Source: Chromatiaceae bacterium
GTDB lineage: Bacteria; Pseudomonadota; Gammaproteobacteria; Chromatiales; Chromatiaceae
Direction of reading: 5' to 3'
Assembly (NCBI GenBank): GCA_025458165.1
Contig: JALOTB010000009.1
Location: 1-64,000, forward strand
Length of the DNA: 64,000 bases
Shown: positions 41,840 through 53,153 of the stretch, one piece after another
Position numbering within the stretch: position 1 is the stretch's first letter
Layout: every line of letters begins with the position of its first letter
Translations under genes and position numbers: made by a program
The notes under the pieces: generated by a model
The model's input: the letters and a program-made list of their open reading frames with translations, nothing else
What the model was told of the DNA's origin: nothing
The model's database searches: none

Positions 41840-43993
41840 CTACTTCTGGCGGATGTAGTCGTAGATGTTGAGATAATCCTCGCCGGGTCGGTTCCAGGAA
41901 TAGTCGAAGCGCATCGCGTTCTTGATCAGCTCGCGGAAGTGGTCCGGGTGGTGGTAGTAGCAGGCGATGGCGCGGCCGAGCGCGGACTCCAGCCCCGGCT
42001 GGTCGTAGTTCTCGAACACATAGCCGTTGCGCTCATGCAGCGGGCGGTCCGAGAAGTCCTTGTCGAAGACCGTGTCGGCCAGCCCCCCGATGGCGCGCAC
42101 CACCGGGATGGTCCCGTAGCGCAGGGCGATGAGCTGGGTGAGGCCGCAGGGCTCGAAGCGGCTCGGCACCAGCATCATGTCGGCGCCGGCGTAGATGAGG
42201 TGCGAGAGGTCCTCGTCGAAGCCGATCTCCAGGTGACAGTCGGGGCTGTCGTTCAGCATCCGCTTGAGGCCCCAGAAGTCGGCGTTGATGCCGTGGTCGG
42301 GGCTCGACCCCAGGAGCACGAACTGGCCGCCGCGCTCTAGGGTGAAGAAGATCGCGTGGCGCACCAGGTCGAGGCCCTTCTGCGGGTCGAGCCGGCCGAT
42401 GAAGGCCACGATCGGCTTTTCGTTGTCGGCGAGCATCAGGCGGTGGCGCAGGGCCCGCTTGTTGTCGTACTTGCCGTCGATGTTGTCCAGCCCGTAGCGC
42501 ACCGGGATGTGGTGGTCGACCTCGGGGTTCCAGACGTCGTAGTCGATCCCGTTGACCACCCCGCCGTATTTCATGTGGTGGGTGTGCAGCGTGGGCTCCA
42601 GCCCGAAGCCCTGGCCCCCGTCCTTGGTCTCGAAGGCATAGCGCGGCGAGACGGTGGTGACGAAGTTGGAGTAGACGATCCCCCCCTTGAGCAGATTGAG
42701 TGCATGGGGGTTGTGGTTGTCGCGGAGCCGGTTGTAGTCGACGTAGCGCTCCGGCTGGTGCAGCCCGGTGGCGCGCAGCACCTCCATGCCGGTGACGCCC
42801 TGGTGCTTGAAGTTGTGGATGGTGAGACAGGCCCGCGGGTGGGTCATCCCGAGAAACTGGTAGATCTCGTAGAGGAACACCGGAGCCAGCGCGGTCTGCC
42901 AGTCGTGGCAGTGGATCACGTCCGGATGCTTGCCGGCCTTGAACAGGAACTCCATGGCCGCGCGCGAGAAGAAGGCGTAGCGCATCACATCGTCGGCGAA
43001 GCCGTAGATGCTCCCGCGGTTGAAGAAGTTGTCGCCGGAGTGGGGCTCGATGAAGAAGCACTTGCGCCCGTGCACGAAGCCGAAATAGACGGTGCAGTGG
43101 ATGGCGCCCCCGTACCAGGGTACCCAGAGGTCGTTGAACACCTGTTGCAGGTCGTAGATATGGTCGTAGCGCAGGTTGTCGTACTTGGGCAGGATGACCT
43201 CGACGTGATTGCCGCGAATGGCGAGCTCTCGCGTCAGCCCGAAGACCACATCCGCCAGCCCGCCGACCTTGGCCACCGGGGCCATCTCTGGGCTGATCTG
43301 CACGATGAAGAGCGACGGCCGGTAATGGGGCTGGTGGTGTACCTCCGGGTGGTGCTCCGCCGGCATCTCCGGCGCCTCGGCCGGGACCGGCTCCTCGATA
43401 TGGACCGACTCCGCCTCCCGCAGCGGGGCCTCGGCCTCGACGGGCGTTGGCGCCTCGACGGCCGGCTCGACCCTCGGCGACTCGACTGGCGCTGGCGGCT
43501 CCGCGGGCCGTGCCGCGACCGCCTCGGGCGCGGGTTGGGCCTTTGCTCCGGGCTCGGGTGTCGCGGCCGCGATCTCGGCTCCGGGCGTTGGCTTGGCGCT
43601 GGCCGTCGCCGCTGCTGGTGGGCTCCCGCCGTCCGGCTGCGGGGCGGCGAGCTTGGACGCCGCGACGGCGCCCGGGCCGACCTCCGGTGGCTCGCCGATG
43701 CGGAAGGCCTTCTTCCCCGTCGCCGCCTTGGCAGCCGCCGGGGGCGCCTCGGCGGTCGCGCCGGGCCGCTCCCTGGTGGGCGCGGGAGCGGCCCCAGGCG
43801 CTTTGGGCTCTGCTGGCTTGGCCGCCGGCGGGGCGGCGGGGCTCGGGGTGGACTCGGCCGCGGGCTTGGTCGATCCGGCGTCGGCGATCTGCGGGGTATC
43901 GATCACGGGCGCGCCCGTGTCGGTCGGCTGGGTCTTGCCGGCCGGGCGGCGGGGGTTCGGTGCCTTCTTGCTTCCAGTGGGTCTTTTCGCCAT
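41840..43993 (-). CDS. glgA: Glycogen synthase with long N-terminal extension
   Basis: A 717-residue GT5 glycogen/starch synthase transferring glucose from ADP-glucose (or UDP-glucose). The catalytic part starts near residue 223 with SLFIVQISPEMAPVAKVGGLADVV (KVGGL is the sugar-nucleotide motif) and continues with GLDLVRHAIFFTLERGGQFVLLG and LVPSRFEPCGLTQLIALRYG. The first ~220 residues are low-complexity Pro/Ala/Glu/Lys sequence with no fold, far longer than the usual GlgA N-terminus. Operon glgB-glgA-GH13, minus strand. Confidence 0.95.
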   Translation of the reverse strand: MAKRPTGSKKAPNPRRPAGKTQPTDTGAPVIDTPQIADAGSTKPAAESTPSPAAPPAAKPAEPKAPGAAPAPTRERPGATAEAPPAAAKAATGKKAFRIGEPPEVGPGAVAASKLAAPQPDGGSPPAAATASAKPTPGAEIAAATPEPGAKAQPAPEAVAARPAEPPAPVESPRVEPAVEAPTPVEAEAPLREAESVHIEEPVPAEAPEMPAEHHPEVHHQPHYRPSLFIVQISPEMAPVAKVGGLADVVFGLTRELAIRGNHVEVILPKYDNLRYDHIYDLQQVFNDLWVPWYGGAIHCTVYFGFVHGRKCFFIEPHSGDNFFNRGSIYGFADDVMRYAFFSRAAMEFLFKAGKHPDVIHCHDWQTALAPVFLYEIYQFLGMTHPRACLTIHNFKHQGVTGMEVLRATGLHQPERYVDYNRLRDNHNPHALNLLKGGIVYSNFVTTVSPRYAFETKDGGQGFGLEPTLHTHHMKYGGVVNGIDYDVWNPEVDHHIPVRYGLDNIDGKYDNKRALRHRLMLADNEKPIVAFIGRLDPQKGLDLVRHAIFFTLERGGQFVLLGSSPDHGINADFWGLKRMLNDSPDCHLEIGFDEDLSHLIYAGADMMLVPSRFEPCGLTQLIALRYGTIPVVRAIGGLADTVFDKDFSDRPLHERNGYVFENYDQPGLESALGRAIACYYHHPDHFRELIKNAMRFDYSWNRPGEDYLNIYDYIRQK

Positions 43994-44061
43994 CGATGCT
44001 TAACCTCGTGTCCGGATGCTGGCAGTCAGGGGTCTCGCGGGCCTGCGGGGGCGCTGCGCGC

Positions 44062-46311
<2,250 letters not shown>

Positions 46312-46484
46312 CGGGGTACCTCATCCGGGCGCAAGGCGGCCGCTGTGGCCGCGTCCAGCCGCGAATGTTCACACAATTCGCCTGTTCGCGCTGCGGATAT
46401 TCCGCGCCCGGGCGCGCCCCGGTCCTGGCCGGCACCCCGCGCCTTGGGCTGGGTCTGACCGTCCTGAGCCCCAGCGGGCGGGGT

Positions 46485-46664
46485 CTACTCCTCGGTCTCG
46501 ACGACCAGCCCGCCGCCGCCCGCGGTCTCCACGATCACCAGCTTGCCCAGGGTCGGGTGGCGCGCGGCCACCACGGTGAGCCCTTGGTGCGCGCGCTCGA
46601 TGATGATCTCGGTCTCGTCCTTGAGGTCGCGGATGAGCTGGGCTTCGGCCTCGAAGATACGCAT
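46485..46664 (-). CDS. Small hypothetical protein (59 aa)
   Basis: Starts MRIFEAEAQLIRDLKDETEIIIERAH, then GLTVVAARHPTLGKLVIVETAGGGGLVVETEE. ATG 46664 is preceded by ACAGGAGAGCAC, a good site, and codon use looks native. A short helix followed by beta strands; no family recognised. It lies between the YbaK-like gene and glgB on the same strand. Confidence 0.6.
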   Translation of the reverse strand: MRIFEAEAQLIRDLKDETEIIIERAHQGLTVVAARHPTLGKLVIVETAGGGGLVVETEE

Positions 46665-46716
46665 GGTCTGTGCTCTCCTGTGGCGTCGGGTGAGGGCTGA
46701 CGCGCTCGGTCTGGCG

Positions 46717-47187
46717 TTACACGTGCTGGCCGACGTCTATCACATCGGCTTCGGCGAGCAGGGCGCGGAATTGGTCCCCGGAGACCCGGACCAGGTGCTC
46801 GTGATCCCCGGATTCGAAGAACACCTCTGGGGCGTCGAGCAGGCGCTCGTCGACCAGCGTCGGCAGTCCGAAGGCCGCCCCGATCGGGGGCACGGCCCCC
46901 TCGTCGCAGCCCGGGAACAGATCGACCACCTCCGGCTCGGTGGCGAGCCCGACCGTCCGCCCGAGGTGGCGGTGCAGCGCCCCGAGGTGGACGTGGTAGT
47001 CCGAGGGGACGACGACCACCATCCAGCCCGCGTCGTCGCCCACGATGACCGCCTTGGCGAGCCGATCGCCTGGGACCCGCGCGGCGGCGGCGGTCGTCAT
47101 GCTGGACTCGGTGCGCGGATGAGTGATCAGGGCATAGTCGACGCCCTGGGCCTTGAGATAGCTGTCCAGACGCTGCGAGATCGCCAT
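46717..47187 (-). CDS. YbaK/EbsC-type aminoacyl-tRNA deacylase family protein
   Basis: A 156-residue YbaK/ProX-like domain: VDYALITHPRTESSMTTAAAARVPGDRLAKAVIVGDDAGWMVVVVPSDYHVHL. These domains hydrolyse mischarged aminoacyl-tRNAs in trans; the conserved lysine is in LAKAVIV. The second half (GCDEGAVPPIGAAFGLPTLVDERLL) is also family-like. ATG 47187 has CAGGAGG upstream. Confidence 0.88.
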   Translation of the reverse strand: MAISQRLDSYLKAQGVDYALITHPRTESSMTTAAAARVPGDRLAKAVIVGDDAGWMVVVVPSDYHVHLGALHRHLGRTVGLATEPEVVDLFPGCDEGAVPPIGAAFGLPTLVDERLLDAPEVFFESGDHEHLVRVSGDQFRALLAEADVIDVGQHV

Positions 47188-47339
47188 GCCGTGCCTCCTG
47201 GTGGGATCAAGTTTCGGGCCTTTGCCTCAAGGTTAGCCTGAAACTCGCGCCAAGCGCGCACTTGGGCCCCTCGCCGTCTGTGCGATGGCCGGGGTGAGTG
47301 AAACGGACAGGCCCGGTGCTGCGCCGCGGCCGGGCAGGG

Positions 47340-48251
47340 TCAGCGCCGCGGGCGGGTGAGCCGCGCGGCCTCGTCCTGGAAGAGCTCGAGAAACCGCCGT
47401 TCGAAGCGGCGCAGGTAGCGCCCGCGCAGGTGCGCCACCCGGGTGAGCTCCCAGGGGAAGAGGTGGCTGAGGTCGCGCATGCCCAGATCGCCGTCCTCCC
47501 GCTCTTGCCAGGCGAGGTCGGCGATGATCCCGAACCCCAGCCCCTCGCGCACGTAGGTCTTAATCACGTCGGTGTCGGCGGCCGCGAGCACCACGCGGGG
47601 GCGCAGGCCCTCCTTGGCGAAGCCGTCGCTCAGATGACCCCGCCCGGTGAAGCCGGAGACGTAGGTGATCATCGGGTGCTCACAGAGGAGCTCCAGGGTC
47701 AGTGGGCGCGCGCTGAGCAGGGGGTGCCCCAGCGGGGCGATCAGCAGCCGGTTCCAGCGATAGCAGGGCAGGGCGATGAGTGCGGGGTGGCTGCCGATCA
47801 CCTCGGTGCAGATTGCGAGGTCGACCAGGTCCTGGACCGTCATCTCGGCGAGCTGGCGCGGGGTGTCCTGGTGGATCTGGATCTCCACCTCGGGGTGAAG
47901 GACGCGAAAGCGCCGGATCGTCGGCGGCAGGACATAGCGCGCCTGGGTGTGGGTGGTGCCGATGCGGAGCACCCCGCTGTCGTCGCCGCGCTGATCGCGC
48001 CCGACGGCGAGGATGCTGGCCGCGTCCGCGAGGGCGCTGCGGGCGTGGCGCACCACCAGCTCGCCGGCCGCGGTGAGCCCGGCGAGGCGCTTGCCGCTGC
48101 GGTGGAAGAGCCGCACGCCCAGCTCCTCCTCGAGCTGCTTCAAGTGTTGGGAGACCGCCGGCTGCACCAGGTTGAGCCGCAGGGCGGCCCGGCTGACGCT
48201 GAGGTCCGACTCGACGAGTGCGACAAGGGAGCGAAGCTGGCGGAGCTCCAT
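47340..48251 (-). CDS. CysB-like LysR-family transcriptional regulator
   Basis: A 303-residue LysR protein. The N-terminal winged HTH (ELRQLRSLVALVESDLSVSRAALRLNLVQPAVSQHLKQLEEELG) is standard. The effector domain closely follows the CysB/Cbl pattern: RIGTTHTQARYVLPPTIRRF, IALPCYRWNRLLIAPLGHPL, VSGFTGRGHL and AAADTDVIKTYVREGLGFGIIA. CysB proteins sense O- or N-acetylserine, sulfate or thiosulfate and control sulfur assimilation. It is divergent from the DsrC-like gene 131 bases away, which is its likeliest target. Confidence 0.93.
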   Translation of the reverse strand: MELRQLRSLVALVESDLSVSRAALRLNLVQPAVSQHLKQLEEELGVRLFHRSGKRLAGLTAAGELVVRHARSALADAASILAVGRDQRGDDSGVLRIGTTHTQARYVLPPTIRRFRVLHPEVEIQIHQDTPRQLAEMTVQDLVDLAICTEVIGSHPALIALPCYRWNRLLIAPLGHPLLSARPLTLELLCEHPMITYVSGFTGRGHLSDGFAKEGLRPRVVLAAADTDVIKTYVREGLGFGIIADLAWQEREDGDLGMRDLSHLFPWELTRVAHLRGRYLRRFERRFLELFQDEAARLTRPRR

Positions 48252-48382
48252 ATCAGGAATCGTGATGAAAAAATCTGAAACATTATTTCACATGATTTCT
48301 GTGCCTGCCGATACTCACGTCAAGCCCAGGCCGGCCAAGTACCGGGCGGGGCGCCGAGTCAACACCAACCGGAGGACGTGCG
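48252..48382. promoter_or_regulatory. Divergent CysB-like / DsrC-like control region
   Basis: This spacer is markedly richer in A and T than its surroundings. It contains TGAAA-CATTA-TTTCA (48276-48290), an interrupted palindrome of the size LysR regulators bind, and GTGATGAAAAAATCTG just before it. Probable operator of the divergent pair; binding is inferred. Confidence 0.5.
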
Positions 48383-48727
48383 ATGCGAGCTCACGAGACC
48401 AGGTCGCAAACGACTGACCCACACTACCTGGCCCTGTTCGACGAGGACGGTTTCCTGGTCGATCCCGACCTGTGGAGCACGGGCATGGCCCAGACGATCG
48501 CGGAGGAGCTAGGCCTGGGGCCGCTGGGGGCGGCCCACTGGCGGCTGCTGCACGAGGTCCGCACGCGCTTCCAGCAGCTCGGCGGCCCGCCCAGTATGCG
48601 TCGGGTCTGCCGCGCGGCTGGTCTCTCCCGGTCGGCGGTCTATGAGCTCTTCGGCGGCTGCCTGCCGGCCTGGCGCATCGCGGGGCTGCCCAACCCCGGC
48701 GAGGAGGCCAAGGCCTACCTCGGCTGA
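48383..48727 (+). CDS. DsrC/TusE-family protein lacking the C-terminal redox cysteines
   Basis: A 114-residue protein with the DsrC fold pattern: FDEDGFLVDPDLWSTGMAQTIAEELGLGPLGAAHWRLLHEVRTRFQQLGGPPSMRRVCRAAGLS. True DsrC/TusE end in C-x10-C within ACRIAGLPKPTGC(V). Here the end reads LPAWRIAGLPNPGEEAKAYLG: Trp replaces the first cysteine, the second is absent and the tail is longer. Sulfur-carrier chemistry by the arm is therefore unlikely; a regulatory or binding role is possible. GGAGG precedes ATG 48383. Confidence 0.88.
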   Translation: MRAHETRSQTTDPHYLALFDEDGFLVDPDLWSTGMAQTIAEELGLGPLGAAHWRLLHEVRTRFQQLGGPPSMRRVCRAAGLSRSAVYELFGGCLPAWRIAGLPNPGEEAKAYLG

Positions 48728-48819
48728 GCCCGGGCCGCCCCTGCCGTTCGCGCGTTTTCGGCTAGGCTTGGTGGAGGTGTCGGGCGCCACGGCCTGGTCG
48801 AGCGGAGGGGCAGGGGTCG

Positions 48820-51800
48820 ATGCAGGTTCGAGCGCCGTTGGCGGCCCGGGTACGGCCGGTCCACACCGCGGTCGCCGGTCGAGTGCGGCTCAGGGTCGCC
48901 GGGCTCTATCGCTGCGAGGCCCTCAGGCGCCGCCTGGAGTCCGCGCTCGCGGGGGTCCCTGGTGTGCGCTCCGCGCAGGCCAGCGTACTCACCGGCCGAG
49001 TCCTGATCCTCTTTGACCCGGGCACCCCAGCCGAGCGGCTGACCTCGGCCGTCGAGGATCTGCTCGGACCCCCGCCTGAGCGCCTAGCCGCGGTAGCGCG
49101 ACCGGAGCGGGTGCCGTCGGCCGATCCGCCCCAACCACCCGTCTTCGAGACCCTCGGGTCCCTCGCCGCGGCGCTCGGCGAGCGCGCCAGCGGCTGGCTG
49201 AGCCGACCGTCCTCTTCCGCGGCTGCCGCGGCCGCGCCTCCCGAGGGGCGTACCGCCCAGACGGGTGAGCCCTGGCATCTGATGACGCTCGCCGAGGTGC
49301 TCGCGCGGCTCGGGACCTCGGCCGAGACGGGGCTGAGCGCCGAGGAGGCCGCCGCGCGCCTGCGCCGGTACGGCGAGAACCGCTTGCGGGCGAGCGAGCG
49401 GCGCTCGGATCTCGCCATCTTCCTGGGGCAGTTCAACAGCCTCCCGGTGGCCCTGCTCGGGGTGTCCGCCGCGGTCGCGCTGATTACCGCAGGGGCCGTG
49501 GATGCCGCGGTGATCGGCGGAGTGGTGCTGATCAACGGCGTGATCGGCTTCGTCACCGAGCGCCAGGCCGAGCGGACCATCTGCTCGCTCGGTGAGACCG
49601 GGGTGCGCGCGGGGAATGTGCTGCGCGGGGGCACCGCGGCGACCATCCCGATCGAGGCGATCGTCCCCGGGGACATCCTGTTGCTCACCCCGGGGACCTA
49701 CATCGCCGCCGACATCCGCCTGCTGCGCGACCACCGACTGAGCGTGGACGAGTCCGCACTGACCGGCGAGAGCCTGCCAGTGGTCAAGGACTCGGCCTTC
49801 GTGCCCGACCCTGACACCCCGCTCGGCGACCGCAGGCAGATGGCCTACATGGGTACCCACGTCACCGGCGGGAACGGGCGGGGTGTGGTGGTTGCCACCG
49901 CCGAGGCCACCGAGCTCGGCCAGATCCAGACCCTGGTGGGTGGCGCCGAGTCCCCCGAGACCCCCATGCAGCGCCAGCTCGGACGGATGGGGACTCAGCT
50001 CGCGCTCCTGAGCGGCGCGGTCTGCGCCGGGGTCTTCGGGATCGGCGTCCTACGCGGGGTCGCCTGGCTCGACATGCTGAAGTCCGCGGTCTCGCTGGCG
50101 GTCGCGGCCGTGCCCGAGGGCCTCCCGGCGGTGGCGACCACCACGCTCGCCATGGGCATAGCCGAGATGCGCCGTCACAAGGTCGCCGTGCGCCACCTCG
50201 ACGCAGTCGAGACCCTGGGCGCGGTTCAGGTTTTCTGCATGGACAAGACCGGCACGCTGACCTTGAACCGGATGGGGGTGGTCGCGCTCTGCGCCGGCCA
50301 GCGCGACATCCGCGTGCGCGATGGCCAGTTCCTCGCCGCGGGTGGCCCGCTCGACCCGCTCGAGCGCGACGAGCTGGTCCGCCTGCTGCAGGTCGTCTCG
50401 CTGTGCAGCGAGACCGAGATCCGCCCCGACGGCCGGCTGGACGGGTCGCCGACCGAGAACGCCCTGGTGCAGCTCGCGCTCGATGCCGGGATCGACGTGG
50501 CGGGGCTGCGCGCCCGCCTCCCGACGCAGCACACGCGCTACCGCTCCGAGGGGGCGCCCTACATGCGCACCCTGCACCCGAACGGCGACGGCAGGGCCCT
50601 GCTCGCGGTCAAGGGCAGCCCGGCAGAGGTCCTTCGGCTGTGCACCCACCAGCTCAGGGACGGGCGCCGTATCCAGCTCTCGCGCCAGGCGCGCGCGGCG
50701 ATCGAGCTGGCGAATCAGCGCATGGCGGGCGATGCCCTGCGGGTGCTCGGGGTCGCCTACCGGGAGGTCGACGGCGACCAGGTCCCCGAGCGCACCGAGC
50801 GGCTCACCTGGCTCGGGCTCGCGGGCATGGCCGATCCGCTGCGCCCAGGGATGGACCGGTTGGTCGCGGAGTATCGCCGGGCCGGCATCGACACCATCAT
50901 GATCACCGGCGACCAGGGGGCGACCGCCTACGCCATCGGTCGGCAGCTCGGCCTGAGCGGGTCGCGCCCCTTGCAGGTGCTCGAATCGCGCCACCTCGAC
51001 GAGATGCCCAGCGAGCTACTCGCCGGGCTGGCCAAGAACGTCCACGTCTTCGCCCGGGTGAGCCCGGCGCACAAGCTCAAGATCGTCCGTGCCCTGCAGC
51101 AGGCGGGCACGATCGTCGCCATGACCGGCGACGGTATCAACGACGGGCCGGCGCTCAAGGCGGCGGACATCGGGGTGGCCATGGGCGGCGGCGGCACCAG
51201 CGTCGCGCGCGACGTCTCCGACGTGGTGCTGGAGGACGACAACCTGCACACCATGACCATCGCGGTGAGTCAGGGCCGCACCATCTACGGCAACATCCGC
51301 AAGATGATCCATTTCATGGTGGCGACCAACCTGAGCGAGATCGAGGTCATGCTCGCCGGGGTGGCGCTGGGCTGGGGCCAGATCCTCAACCCCATGCAGC
51401 TCCTCTGGATCAACCTGGTGACCGACATCTTCCCCGGGCTCGCGCTCTCGCTGGAGCCCCCCGAGCCGGGGGTGATGGAGCGCCCGCCGCGCGATCCGGC
51501 CGAGCCGATCATCGGGCGGGAGGACTTCAGGCGCATGGCCTTCGAGTCCGGGGTGATCAGCCTCGGGACCCTGGCGGCCTTCCTCTACGGGCTCAAGCGC
51601 TACGGGGTCGGGCCGGCGGCCAGCACCCTGGCCTTCCAGACTCTGACCTGCACCCAGCTCGCGCACGCCCTGAGCGCGCGCTCACCCCAGCGCAACGTGT
51701 TCGGCGGCCAGCGGTTGCCGCCCAACCCACACCTAACCCGTGCGATCCTGGGGATGGGCGCGCTGCAGGCGGGGGTGAGCCTGATCCCCGCGGCGCGCGG

Positions 51801-51969
51801 CCTGCTCGGCACCACCCGGCTGGCAGCGGGCGATCTGCTGGTGATCGCCGCCGGGGTGCTGCTGCCGCTGATCGTCAACGAGGCGACCAAGCCGGCCCGG
51901 CCAGGGCCCGACGCCCAGGCCGGCGGCGAGGCCATGGTCCCACTGTCCAGTGAGGGGCGAAGCGCATGA
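48820..51969 (+). CDS. Ca2+-ATPase-like P-type ATPase with N-terminal HMA-like domain
   Basis: A 1049-residue P2-type pump. Residues about 12-85 are an HMA-like fold without CxxC (VAGRVRLRVAGLYRCEALRRRLESALAGVPGVRSAQASVLTGRVLI). After a loose linker comes a cation-ATPase N-domain (about 150), actuator with DESALTGES (about 308-316), phosphorylation motif DKTGTLT (Asp about 475) and GDGINDGPAL (about 770). Ion-site residues of SERCA-type pumps are kept: AVPEGLPAV in M4, ATNLSEIE in M5, WINLVTDIFPGLALSLEPP in M6. Ca2+ is the best guess. The stop overlaps the metK-like start (ATGA). Confidence 0.92.
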   Translation: MQVRAPLAARVRPVHTAVAGRVRLRVAGLYRCEALRRRLESALAGVPGVRSAQASVLTGRVLILFDPGTPAERLTSAVEDLLGPPPERLAAVARPERVPSADPPQPPVFETLGSLAAALGERASGWLSRPSSSAAAAAAPPEGRTAQTGEPWHLMTLAEVLARLGTSAETGLSAEEAAARLRRYGENRLRASERRSDLAIFLGQFNSLPVALLGVSAAVALITAGAVDAAVIGGVVLINGVIGFVTERQAERTICSLGETGVRAGNVLRGGTAATIPIEAIVPGDILLLTPGTYIAADIRLLRDHRLSVDESALTGESLPVVKDSAFVPDPDTPLGDRRQMAYMGTHVTGGNGRGVVVATAEATELGQIQTLVGGAESPETPMQRQLGRMGTQLALLSGAVCAGVFGIGVLRGVAWLDMLKSAVSLAVAAVPEGLPAVATTTLAMGIAEMRRHKVAVRHLDAVETLGAVQVFCMDKTGTLTLNRMGVVALCAGQRDIRVRDGQFLAAGGPLDPLERDELVRLLQVVSLCSETEIRPDGRLDGSPTENALVQLALDAGIDVAGLRARLPTQHTRYRSEGAPYMRTLHPNGDGRALLAVKGSPAEVLRLCTHQLRDGRRIQLSRQARAAIELANQRMAGDALRVLGVAYREVDGDQVPERTERLTWLGLAGMADPLRPGMDRLVAEYRRAGIDTIMITGDQGATAYAIGRQLGLSGSRPLQVLESRHLDEMPSELLAGLAKNVHVFARVSPAHKLKIVRALQQAGTIVAMTGDGINDGPALKAADIGVAMGGGGTSVARDVSDVVLEDDNLHTMTIAVSQGRTIYGNIRKMIHFMVATNLSEIEVMLAGVALGWGQILNPMQLLWINLVTDIFPGLALSLEPPEPGVMERPPRDPAEPIIGREDFRRMAFESGVISLGTLAAFLYGLKRYGVGPAASTLAFQTLTCTQLAHALSARSPQRNVFGGQRLPPNPHLTRAILGMGALQAGVSLIPAARGLLGTTRLAAGDLLVIAAGVLLPLIVNEATKPARPGPDAQAGGEAMVPLSSEGRSA

Positions 51970-53153
51970 GCGACGACTTCATCTTTACCTCCGAGTCCGT
52001 GACCATCGGCCATCCGGACAAGCTCTGCGACCAGATCAGCGACGCCATCGTCGACCACTTCCTGCGCCACGACCCCGACGCCCGCATCGTCGCCGAGTGC
52101 GCGGTGGCCAGCGGGGTGCTGTTCATCTCCGCCCACTTCGCCTCCCAGACTACGCCCTTGATCGCCGACACGGCGCGGCAGGTGATCCGCGGCGTCGGCT
52201 ACCCGCGCGAGGTGTTCAACGCGGACGCCTGCACCATCATGACCAGCTTCATGGACCACAGCGCCCGCGACTACCTGCCGCTGAACCTGGAGGCGCTCGA
52301 TGAGGCCGGGCTCGCGCACATCACCCCCAAGCACCAGGTGACGGTCTTCGGCTATGCCTGCGATCAGACCCCGGCGATGATGCCCCTGCCGATCTGGCTG
52401 GCCCATCGGCTGGCGGAGCGGCTGGACTCCCCGGCCGTGAAGCGCGCGCTGCCCTACTTGCTGCCGGATGGCAAGACCCAGGTCGCCATCGAGTACCGCA
52501 ACGGCGAGCCGTTGCGGATCCATAGCATCACGCTGGTCACCAGCCAGTCCGAGGACGCGGGGGTGAGCCCGGGGGAGCTGCGCGAGGCGGTGATCGCCAC
52601 GGTAATCGAGCCGGTGCTGGTCGCCGAGGGCTACCGGGCCGCGGAGGGGACACAGCTCTTCGTCAACCCCGAGGGGCCGCTGATCGGCGGAGGACCGGCG
52701 GCCCATGCCGGGCTCACGGGGCGCAAGACCGGCATCGACACCTACGGCGAGTACAGCCGACACAGCGGCGCGGGGCTCAGCGGCAAGGACCCGATGCGCA
52801 TCGACCGGGTGGGTGCCTACATCGCCCGCTATGCCGCCAAGAACCTGGTGGCCGCGGGCCTCGCGCGCGAGTGCGAGGTGCAGTTGAGCTATTCCATCGG
52901 CGTGGCGGAGCCGGTGAGCGTGCGGGTGCGCACCTTCGGCACCGGGGCGGGGGAGGATCGGGGCCTGGAGGCGCGCCTGCGCGAGGTGGTCGACTTCCGA
53001 CTCGCCGCGATCGTCCGCGATCTCGGGCTGCGCAAGCTGCCCGGGCAGCACCCCGGTGGCTTCTATCGGCGTCTCGCCACCTACGGCCAGGTGGGGCGCA
53101 TCGACCTCGATCTGCCCTGGGAGCGGACCGATCGTGCCGAGACCCTGCGCTAG
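51966..53153 (+). CDS. metK: Divergent S-adenosylmethionine synthetase
   Basis: A 395-residue MetK making SAM from methionine and ATP. Canonical parts are SESVTIGHPDKLCDQISDAIVD at the N-terminus and GRKTGIDTYGEYSRHSGAGLSGKDP near residue 255. The flexible-loop motif GAGDQG-x-MFGYA is changed: HITPKHQVTVFGYACDQTPAMMP. It is translationally coupled (ATGA) to the P-type ATPase, an unusual place for a housekeeping metK, so it may be a second, specialised copy. Its stop overlaps the stop of the convergent HMA-like gene at CTAG. Confidence 0.9.
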   Translation: MSDDFIFTSESVTIGHPDKLCDQISDAIVDHFLRHDPDARIVAECAVASGVLFISAHFASQTTPLIADTARQVIRGVGYPREVFNADACTIMTSFMDHSARDYLPLNLEALDEAGLAHITPKHQVTVFGYACDQTPAMMPLPIWLAHRLAERLDSPAVKRALPYLLPDGKTQVAIEYRNGEPLRIHSITLVTSQSEDAGVSPGELREAVIATVIEPVLVAEGYRAAEGTQLFVNPEGPLIGGGPAAHAGLTGRKTGIDTYGEYSRHSGAGLSGKDPMRIDRVGAYIARYAAKNLVAAGLARECEVQLSYSIGVAEPVSVRVRTFGTGAGEDRGLEARLREVVDFRLAAIVRDLGLRKLPGQHPGGFYRRLATYGQVGRIDLDLPWERTDRAETLR

